Of a DNA stretch of 64,000 nt, positions 55,648 to 64,000 are shown in pieces. Under the pieces are notes generated by a model. That model saw only the letters and a list, made by a program, of their open reading frames with translations, had not been told where the DNA came from and did not search any database. A program made the translations under genes and the position numbers. This DNA comes from Sinonovacula constricta (Eukaryota; Mollusca; Bivalvia; Cardiida; Solecurtidae), in NCBI GenBank assembly GCA_007844125.1, contig CM017561.1:29887994-29951993 (forward strand), in the 5' to 3' direction. Numbering within the stretch: the first letter of the stretch is position 1; the number at the start of each line of letters is the position of its first letter.

Positions 55648-55785
55648 TTTATTGGGTTTATCGTCCTACCAACAGTATTTCAGTTATCTGAAGACGGTGT
55701 CAACTTTAAGCAGATATAGTGCTGCCTTCACTGTGTATCGCATGCCGTGAACACCTGGCATGATACCACACCCAGTCATAAAAGC
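55648..55785 (-). repeat. SINE family A, 3' half, reversed
   Basis: TATTGGGTTTATCGTCCTAC, CAACAGTATTTCAGTTATCT, GCATGCCGTGAACACCTGGC, ATGATACCACACCCAGTCAT; stops abruptly. Confidence 0.8.
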
Positions 55786-56478
55786 AATGTATTATATTAG
55801 ATAGATATATTTATACTTTCACCTAATGATTTCCGCCCTTGACACAACTTCCGGGAACTTGAAAACATCCCAGGATTTTGAGAGATGCTTTAGCGGTATT
55901 CAAGTCTATTTAATTGAATCTTTTATTGCAATAAACGAGCACAATGTTTATAGCAACAAATTACAAAACACTAAGTTTCTTCAAATTCAAACAGTCTCTA
56001 AATGTGGGATTGTTTAACAGATGTTCTTAACTACCTTGCACTGTATATACATACATATATATATATATATGTCTTACTTGCTTGACAGTTTTCACTGCTG
56101 CACTGGGCAATAAATTAAACAAATGTTCTGAAGGTCATGTTTAATTAAATTTATTTTTAATTTATTAAATTTAGATAAGAAGGAAACTGTTTTCATTTTG
56201 ATTTAAATGACATTTTGGCGGCTAAATTAACATAGCGTCCTTCATCCTTACTACATTATGAGATGGAAAAGTAAATCAATCTTTAATTTTAATTCCTTAA
56301 TATGTTTAAAAATATGTTTTAATAAAAATTATACCAGTTCTTTCCTACTGTCCGTAATACAGTAATAAGTCTTTGTAAATTAACGATTTGTTAAATCAAG
56401 TATTGTTACTAACTGTTAATAATTCGTTGTCTTATTGCTTATAAAACATATACACAAGAAATGAAATGATTCTTCCGA
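55786..56478. other. AT-rich spacer, nothing recognised
   Basis: No exon supported; short (AT)n near 56057. Confidence 0.35.
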
Positions 56479-56600
56479 GCTGACTTGTGCTGCGCCGGTG
56501 GTTTTACCCAGGCATAAATCTGGGGTTTTCCTCCACCAAAAAGCTATAATGATCATAATTCGTCGCTGCAAGGTATTTCAAAAACAAAACAAAACAAACA
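56479..56600 (+). repeat. SINE family B, 3' half
   Basis: GAGCTGACTTGTGCTGCGCC, GGTGGTTTTACCCAGGCATA, GGGGTTTTCCTCCACCAAAA, TCGTCGCTGCAAGG and an A-rich tail. Confidence 0.78.
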
Positions 56601-56899
56601 ATCGATTCTCCCGAGTGCTGCTTAGTCCAGATGTATATTCCAATTGTTGTAATTAATTAGCCCAATTATTTCCTCCATATATACGTTTATTACTGAACAG
56701 AAAAGAACAGAATAGAGCCAATTTTATTCAGACTTGTAAGAATATACATTGTCTAATAACACATCTCAGGCAACATTTTGTCACGTGGTAAACATACATG
56801 TGTCAACAAACATATTAGTTTTGGAGAGTAATACTTGTTTTCCAATAATTTAATTAAGTTCAGAACATTTATGTACATAACATATTTAAATAATTATTT

Positions 56900-57229
56900 C
56901 TATCCTGCAGATATTCTTATACGGGTAATATAGAAACGAAGATCAAAAGGTAATATATCAAGATAAGATTCGTACTTAAAACTCTATTTAAAATAATTAT
57001 ATTCTTCAAGAACCGGACTACTTCCAATAGATGAAAACCATTCTTGAATAAAACAGCCATTAACTCTTCGTTTAAAAAGTTTTGGAAATATTTTTATATC
57101 AATTGTATCACTGTTTCCAAATACATATGAAAATCCAAAGTCATCCAACAACTTTCTACAATTGAAGACCCAGTTTCTTTTTCCATTATTAGAATCAGTT
57201 AAAGATACTTCATAACTTTTTTCAATATA
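56900..57229 (-). pseudogene. Non-LTR retrotransposon (LINE) ORF C-terminus, degenerate
   Basis: A minus-strand frame of about 110 codons reads YIEKSYEVSLTD, GKRNWVFNCRKLLDDFGFS, YVFGNSDTIDIKIFPKLFK, RRVNGCFIQEWFSS and, after one internal TAG, LDILPFDLRFYITRIRIS. The order 'W...LL..FGF.YV ... F..R... QEW ... Y......LP..LR.YI...RIS' resembles the post-reverse-transcriptase region of LINEs found in molluscs. The RT core is not visible upstream, so it is a short relic. Confidence 0.55.
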
Positions 57230-58135
57230 CTATTTTGACTATTTATCAGCTTGCACTAATATTTAATTATCCTAAAGTATCCCTATTTTTTATGTTTGGT
57301 AGGTATTTTATATTATACAAAATGGATTTAGTTGCAGTTTTATCCAATATTTTAAAATTCAATAAAATTTTCTGTGCACATGTGTTGGTATTCATTTTAA
57401 TTCGCCACATATAATATGCTTCTCTATAGAACAAATTGGTAGACTGTTTTACACATAAAACTTTCCAACTTAATTTTGTATAAAGAGCTTTTATGTCGGG
57501 TTCTTAGTGCACCCCGACATTTCAGCACCTTTACTTAGTGTCGAACCTACTGAAGAGTTGAATTTTCTCTGAGAATGAAAATTGGTTGTATATTGTAAAT
57601 CAACTATACGTTGAAAACTAATGTTCAAATTCTATTTTTAAAGAAGTACCCACCAACATATTCAAATTGTTTAACGACGTTTTTTTTTTCTCTCTACCTT
57701 TTCGATATATAAGAAGAAATCGCCATTTGTATGTCGACCTTTTTCAAATATTGAAGCTCATATTATACCTAATAATTATGCAAATAATCTTGAGGATAAA
57801 AGGGAAGCAATTATTTAAATATGCCCATAAAGAGTTATTACACTCGCTTAACTTGGTTGCATGAACTGTGGATCTGAACGGCATTACTCGCTTAATTGTT
57901 ATACGGATATTGACTACATAATCGCATATGCCTTCAATACTGAGTAAATACTGTAATAATGGGATGAAATTTTGTGTGTATGACAATCGTTACAACGACT
58001 TCATCAGAAAATTAATCATGCAAATAGAGCCAATAATTACAGAACAATAAAGGAAACGACTTCGCAATGAATGCCTTAATTGTTATTACATGTCACAATG
58101 TTTTCGCAAAGTTTATAAACAATAATCAATAATCA
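57230..58135. other. AT-rich spacer with a small hairpin
   Basis: ATGTCGGG (57493-57500) pairs with CCCGACAT (57513-57520). No gene supported. Confidence 0.4.
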
Positions 58136-58137
58136 TA

Positions 58138-58235
58138 AGCATAAAGATGATGATGATGATGATAATAACAATGATGATGATAATGACAATGATGATGATA
58201 ATGACAATGATGATGATGATGATGATGATGATGTA

Positions 58236-58280
<45 letters not shown>

Positions 58281-58445
58281 TTGATAATGATGATAAAGAA
58301 TACGAGGAGAAGGAAGGTGAGGAGGAGGAGGAGGAGGGGGTGGATGAAGACGATGACGACGACGACGATGATATGTTGGCTGTAATGATGATGTTGTTGA
58401 TGATGATGATGATGCAGATGATGAAGATGATTATGATGTTGATAG
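58138..58445. repeat. (GAT)n/(GAG)n trinucleotide tract
   Basis: Long GATGATG runs with GAGGAGGAG and GACGACGAC patches; explains Ser/His- and Asp/Met-rich false ORFs. Confidence 0.95.
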
Positions 58446-59160
58446 CGACAACGACAGTGCCTACGGTAACCATCAAGACGAAAGAACCGACAACGTTGAT
58501 GATAATGATGCTACTGCTTTTTAAGGCGGGAAAGATGATAAGACGAGCATTCACAAACCTTTCAATACATGATAATGTAAACGTTCCTTAAACAGTATTT
58601 TCATCCTCAAATCATAAATAATTACCATTCTCATTGCTGGAAATATTTACGTTAAGCTTTAAATTGCCACACGAGACTAGTAAAGACATTTAATGTTGTC
58701 TGCTAGGGGGATTTTTCAAGATTAGAGATGACAAATACCGTAATAGGCATCATAAAAAATGAAAATTATCAATCTTCAAAGTCGGACGAAAGACATTAAA
58801 TAAATAACTAAATTGAAGTAGGAATTGAAATTATAGTAATTAACTACTTCCTTTCAAGGCGCACGCGTTATTTCCCGGGTTATATATCAATGCGGTTTTA
58901 AAGTAAGCATACATATAATCAAATACGAAAAAAGGCCCCATTTGCCGGGGCATTTAAAAGATTCTTAGCTTAAGCTAAAATGCTTGAATTTAAGAATTTT
59001 TATTGGGTCATAATGTTTCGGGTTTTAATTCATTTAGACCCACTGTATTCAAATTAGCAGTTAAAACAACCTGTACACTTTCGCGCGAATAATTGTGGGT
59101 GAATGGTCACGTGTGATGAAGAAGAAAGTATGTACTTGAATATACATTTAGAACAGTAGC
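58446..59160. other. Intergenic stretch, no gene seen
   Basis: GGCCCCATTTGCCGGGGC near 58934 is a small inverted repeat; nothing else recognised. Confidence 0.35.
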
Positions 59161-59161
59161 A

Positions 59162-59335
<174 letters not shown>

Positions 59336-59560
59336 TAATTATATATGTAAAAGCAATGGAAGAGTTATTTTATAAATTATTTATAATTAAGAAAGAACAT
59401 ATTTTCTTTATACAAACGCAGAATTATTTACAATGCGACAGCACAAATGTCAAAATCGACTAGTTGTGATGCGTCATAGAATAGAGGCGGTTTTACACAG
59501 TAACTATTAGTGAATGTTAAAAATAGCGACAAGACAAAAGCATCGTCCTATTTTTACAAA

Positions 59561-59840
59561 GGTGTGGGATGGTATTGCCGGCACTTTTGCCGAAACTGTG
59601 CAACGACATTTCAATCATTATAGCACAGGGGCACTTATGAGATGCCCAGGGACTGAACCCGGCCGGTCCATTATACTGACACCGACGAGTCAGGCGTAAT
59701 GCTGTCCCCTTAGCCCCGAACGTGAGGAGGGAAGCCACTACTACCAACTTTAAAGTCTTTGGTTTGACCCGGCCGGGGTTTGAACCCGCGACCTCCCGAT
59801 CCGCAAGCCGACGCTGTACCACCTGACCTATTGCGGCCGG
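59561..59840 (-). mobile_element. SINE family C, full length, with TTTACAAA duplication
   Basis: TTTACAAA at 59553-59560 and 59841-59848 flank the element. The reverse complement gives GGTACAGCGTCGGCTTGCGG (A-box side) and GCGGGTTCAAACCCCGGCCG (B-box). The body extends to AAAAGTGCCGGCAATACCAT. Confidence 0.87.
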
Positions 59841-60084
59841 TTTACAAATAGTGTAAAAAGACATGTGAGGCCTCAAAACTGGTTCTTGAGCAAAATCACA
59901 GCTAGGTAAGGACTTTACAACGAATTTAGGTCATATGAAAATCTAAAATATTTCAAAATTTGATCTAGCATTACATGTGTAAACGTAAAAAATACAAGCC
60001 ATAAGTGAAAGAAGAGAAGTCTATAACTATATAACACAAGCAACATTCAGGGGGTTCAATGCGAGCGGCGGTCCTACCCATACA

Positions 60085-60230
60085 TCAGGGATGGATCTTG
60101 GGGTGGGGGTGGGGGTGGTGGATAGGGGATGCACCTACCATTTAAAAGATCCGCCCCTGCCAGACATGTCTGGCGACGCCGCCAATATGACCAAAATTGT
60201 GTCGGTGCGATGTACAAACAATACAACCAA
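60085..60230 (+). repeat. hAT-like MITE fragment followed by SINE B 3' end
   Basis: CAGGGATGGATCTTGGGG, (GGGGGT)n and AAAAGATCCGCCCCTGCC, then GCGACGCCGCCAATATGACC and AATTGTGTCGGTGCGATGTA. Confidence 0.6.
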
Positions 60231-60399
60231 ATACAACTTGATCTTTATTGTAATTAATGCGTAACTATCGAGCCAATCAGTGCATTGTTTCTTACCGAGG
60301 CATACAGGGGGTTGCATAATATCAGATACGTTTACAAAATAATGCTAAACATAAGAATAATATATAATGCATGCATGTTATATATCATTCTAAAGGCTG

Positions 60400-60645
60400 A
60401 TGGGTGGTGCATTCGTGGCGTAGTGGTAGAGTCGCCGATTTGTAACTCCTCTAACTGCTTAGCCTCTCACTGCGTGGGTCCGAATCCCGTTCGGGACGAA
60501 GGACTTAATGTGAGAAGGTCTTCCAGCTGACTTGCGGTACGCCCGTGATTTTACTCAGACATGTGTCTGGGGTCTTCCTCCACCAAAAAGCTGGAGCGAT
60601 GACAAATGTTCGCTGCAATGTTTTTCAAAAACAAACAAACAAAAC
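60400..60645 (+). mobile_element. SINE family B, best-preserved copy
   Basis: GGCGTAGTGGTAGAGTCGCC (A-box), GTGGGTCCGAATCCCGTTCG (B-box), AAGGACTTAATGTGAGAAGG, TCTTCCAGCTGACTTGCGG, GGGGTCTTCCTCCACCAAAA, TCGCTGCAATG and an (AAAC)n tail. The promoter boxes are of tRNA type. Confidence 0.88.
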
Positions 60646-61795
60646 AAATGGTGATGGATGAAAGTTTTGTTTGATGTACACACATTTGTTAAAATTTCTA
60701 TATAATGTAATCACTGAACAAATCGCACAAAGCTCAGATCGAAGTGCAGTTTTTAGATGTGGCCCAACATTCCTCTTGTAGTTATCCCATCAGTTTATTC
60801 AATAAAACCAAAGGAAAACTATATTATTAGCAGGAGAAACTAAAAATTCCCTTAAAAATATTCCCGCAAGAGAAATGTAGGGCTATTCTAGCCCGTCGAA
60901 TTCAAGATTAAAATATAAATTACCTCAAAAGCGTCACGACGCTTTTGATCCTCCTAACACATTTAACTGCACTTTTTTTGTAGGACAACATATTAAATCA
61001 CTCATACACAATTATTAATAATATTGGGTTTATGAACAATATTTTAATCCATTATTAATTATAACACGTTTTTTGTTTTGCTTTGATTTTTTGCTGTTGT
61101 TTGAGAATACAAATACAAATTTACCAACTGTGCTGAATTCGTTTTAAGGCAATAGTCGTTATATTCGCGAACTTCGACGATTATTTCCGAAAATTTAGTG
61201 GCTGTCATGTCACGTGATTCGACATGTTTTCACTACGGGATAAATAGCTTGTGTATAATGCCACTAAGTGCATTTTCTACGTCTATTAAAAAGTAATTTA
61301 TACATTTCATTTAAACCCATGCACTGATAAACCGTGGTTTATGTAACTCTACATACAAGATAGATTTGTTCATTGAAATTGCGCAGCTGATGAAAACTAA
61401 TGTATTTTTGTAGAGGCTATTAAGAAAATGAGAATATAATGGCGTTTGGATTTTACAGTTTTAGTCTTTTTAACATTCTGATACAAAACGGAAAGAAAGG
61501 GCAACGAGGCACAAATAACAAATTGGCGATGTCTCAAGTCAAATTACGAAGATGACAGATTATATTAAAATCCTTTGATTTCGTCAGGCTTCCCTTGATT
61601 AAAAGGTTGATTATTCGTCTTTTATAAATGTAACGACACCATTTAAATGACATTCATATTATGTTGGTGTATTGACTTAAAAATTTTAACTGGAAGATAA
61701 ATTTTTTTCAACTATTATCTAATTTCTTGGCAGAATCAGGAAAGGGTAGAATTTACCTTAGTTTAAAGTATACTTTATCTGAAGATAATTAATGA
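60646..61795. other. AT-rich intergenic stretch, no gene seen
   Basis: A small inverted repeat AAAAGCGTCACGACGCTTTT lies near 60927-60946. No exon supported. Confidence 0.4.
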
Positions 61796-61799
61796 TTTA

Positions 61800-62312
61800 A
61801 TTTAATATCCAAGAATATGTGATTGATATAATGTGATATCCAACAGTCCACGATTGATATTGATAAAGATACACGAATGATATAATGTGATACCCAGAGA
61901 TAATTATTGATATATTGTGATATCCAATAAAACAAGATAGATATAATATGATATCCAAGAATCCACGATTAATATGCTGTTATATCCATATACGATTGAT
62001 ATCATATGATATCCAAGAATCCACGATTAATATAATGTGATATCCAGAGATAATCATTGATATATTGTGATATCCAATAAAACATGATTGATATAATGTG
62101 ATATCCAATAAAACATGATAGATATAATGTGATATCTAAGAATCCACGATTGATATACTGTTATATCCAAAGATATACGATTGATATAATGTGATATCCA
62201 AGAATCCACGATTAATATAATGTTATACGCAAAGAAACATGATTGATATCATGTGATATCCAAAGAAACATGATTGATATCATGTGATATCCACAGATAC
62301 ACGACTGATCCT
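61800..62312. repeat. About 31-bp tandem repeat with GATATC-rich unit
   Basis: Units of the form GATTGATATAATGTGATATC, CAAGAATCCAC or CAATAAAACAT, about 16 copies with variable spacing. Each unit contains the near-palindrome GATATAATGTGATATC. Confidence 0.92.
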
Positions 62313-62752
62313 AATTTAGTTCTTAGCCAGTTCAACACGAAATTATAGCAATGATGTAATAAATGTATCCACTACATGCTCTCGAGCCTCTAGCCCTATT
62401 TTTGTGTCATTTTCATCTAGGTTGTTTGCAAATAACTACGATTTTGTATTGCCTATTTGAAAAATTACATGATAAATTGAAAATAGGCTAATTTGCATAT
62501 TTGGTATGGTTAACTTATAAAGATATGAAAACCGGCTTACGTAAGACGATATTGCAGTAACAATTACGTGTAACATGTTACAAATATTTAAAATGAGTAT
62601 TTTAATATTTTATCATTAAAAATAAATAGAAAGCATGAACATAAATTGGATAAATTATACACCAGTAATATAAAATGAATACAATCTAGAACGTGAAAGC
62701 ACGTGACTTGGTATGTTGATATAAAGACCAGTATAGAGTATATGACGTATTA
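62313..62752. other. AT-rich spacer, nothing recognised
   Basis: No exon supported. Confidence 0.35.
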
Positions 62753-62762
62753 TTTAACTTCG

Positions 62763-63077
62763 GCCGGACCTGGTAGCGCAAACGGTAGAGCGTCGGCTCC
62801 ATGTACGGGAGGCCCCGGATTCGATTCCGGGCCGCGACATACAAAAGTCGTTAAAAATGGTAGTGGTATAGTTCCCTTGCTAACGCTCAAGCAAATATAA
62901 GTGTAGTTCCACGACTGGTTGGCCCGGTGTCAGGATAATGTGACTGGGTGTGGTATCATGTCAGGTGTTCACGGCATGCAATACACAGTGAAGGCAGCAC
63001 TATATCTGCTTCAAGTGGACACCGTCTCCAGATAACTGAAATACTGTTGGTGGGACGATAAACCCAAGAAACAATTT
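62763..63077 (+). mobile_element. SINE family A, full length, 10-bp target duplication
   Basis: TTTAACTTCG is repeated at 62753-62762 and 63078-63087. The tRNA-derived head has ACCTGGTAGCGCAAACGGTA, GAGCG (A-box) and GGATTCGATTCC (B-box). The body reads CAAAAGTCGTTAAAAATGGT, GGTTGGCCCGGTGTCAGGAT and GACACCGTCTCCAGATAACT, ending GACGATAAACCCAAGAAAC. The low divergence suggests a recent insertion. Confidence 0.92.
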
Positions 63078-63228
63078 TTTAACTTCGACTACATAAAATA
63101 CGTTGAGAGATACACCCCAAATGGATTGATAACAGTGCCGTTGGAACAATTGGGCAGTCCGATAACTCGGTTACTTCCCTTGAATTCAAAGGGAGGCTAC
63201 TCCCCTGGGGACTAAGTGAAAAAAAAAG

Positions 63229-63444
63229 ATGGCGGACAAGGACAAAGAAATCAACGAAGCTTGTGTAAACAACTAAGAATTGGACCATTTCAAGCTAACA
63301 GATTTGAAGAAGTACCTGGCGAATCGTCGTTTGACTAGATCCTGAAGGGAATATCAGCTAATCGAGCGAATTATCGGCGCTCACAAGCTAGATATTACTG
63401 ACAATTATGAATTGAAAAGGAGACACCAACTCGAGAAGAATTAG
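63229..63444 (+). pseudogene. SAP-domain ORF pseudogene
   Basis: ATG in good context (AAGATGGCGG), reading MADKDKEINEACVNN, then TAA, then ELDHFKLTDLKKYLANRRL, TRS, TGA, REYQLIERIIGAHKLDI to TAG at 63442-63444. The order 'F.L.DLK.YL..R.L..S....L.ERI.GA' matches the SAP DNA-binding motif. Both internal stops are single-base changes from sense codons, so this is a dead copy. Short SAP ORFs are common in mollusc mobile DNA, but I see no flanking element ends. Confidence 0.6.
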
Positions 63445-63462
63445 TAACACTCCACCCTCCCT

Positions 63463-63525
63463 TAACTGGTAACAGGTCGCCCTTGATCGGTAACAGTTCG
63501 CCCTTGATCGGTAACATGTCGCCGT
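63463..63525. repeat. 21-bp tandem repeat, about 2.7 units
   Basis: GGTAACAGGTCGCCCTTGATC repeated with small changes, immediately 3' of the SAP pseudogene. Confidence 0.85.
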
Positions 63526-64000
63526 CAGATATTAGTGTATACGTCAATCAAAAATGTATGCTTGTTAACTTATCTATAATTATTTCGACACCTTTCACAT
63601 CAAATTGTATTTGTTTCCATCGGCTTCATATGCATTATGAGTACTTCGGATATAAGTGTACCATTTCCACGCGTTAAATGAAGGGGGAAAATGACGTCAA
63701 GTAAAGTTTATACTTGATTTAATTTGTCATACAATGTATCATATATAATATTTTATAAGATATGCATACAAATACAATTAGTTGGTTGCCGTCTTAGTCG
63801 ACTTTTTCATACTGTATTGTGATAAAGCTAGCGTACGTTGCGAGATTGAATCACTGACTAGTCTATTAATTGCAAGCACTTATATACGTCTATGACGGCA
63901 AGCATCAGTTAAGATCATGGTGACTAATTATCAATCAAAATTAGTGCTGACGCTATCATCACAATAATGACTAGGCAAAAATCAATTAACAATCACACAC
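63526..64000. other. AT-rich sequence to window end, no gene seen
   Basis: No supported exon or repeat. Confidence 0.35.

Noticed and set aside
62763..62840. tRNA gene call at SINE heads (also 3729, 7923, 15808, 19840, 34105, 59770, 60400)
   Set aside because: Box A and B are present, but no full cloverleaf is convincing and each is fused to a SINE body; they are tRNA-derived repeats, not tRNA genes.

Overview
This window is animal nuclear DNA, most likely from a bivalve mollusc. The evidence is split genes with GT-AG introns, AT-rich non-coding sequence, a very high load of short interspersed and inverted-repeat elements, and a palindrome-headed repeat of a kind I associate with heterodont clams and mussels. 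The species cannot be fixed by eye. Nothing in it is bacterial. Most long open frames are microsatellites or minisatellites read as protein.

Three host genes can be assembled exon by exon. Two are SOUL/heme-binding (HEBP-type) paralogues arranged head to head. The minus-strand copy (coding 7521-11815, four coding exons, 222 aa) has a signal peptide and a Cys-x4-Cys segment. The plus-strand copy (14492-16703, three coding exons, 190 aa) has neither. Their probable non-coding first exons lie only about 0.4-0.5 kb apart near 12.5 and 13.1 kb. The third gene runs on the minus strand from about 48.4 kb down to 28.7 kb. Five small exons join in phase to give about 259 aa: a signal peptide, two tandem six-cysteine domains with three cysteines per exon, a polar linker and a hydrophobic C-terminus that looks like a GPI-anchor signal. 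Its first intron appears to be of the GC-AG type. I cannot name this family.

The rest is mostly mobile DNA. It includes (i) a TTAA-flanked inverted-repeat MITE with about 13-14 copies; (ii) hAT-like MITEs with ends CAGGGGCGGATCC and 8-bp duplications that carry expanded AT and poly-G/C tracts; (iii) three tRNA-derived SINE families, several with clear target duplications; and (iv) a nested structure at 20951-25701. In (iv) a TTAA-flanked 4.75-kb element carries an acidic ORF with a KPYxYEP motif, and that ORF is split by a 3.6-kb TA-flanked Tc1/mariner-like insertion. Smaller relics include a LINE C-terminus, a SAP-domain pseudogene and a TIR element near 40 kb nested in a MITE.

Layout: 0-6 kb tandem arrays (28-, 36- and 32-bp units) and SINEs; 7.5-16.7 kb HEBP pair; 17-27.8 kb nested transposons; 28.7-48.4 kb cysteine-rich gene with repeat-filled introns; 48.4-64 kb repeats and AT-rich intergenic DNA.
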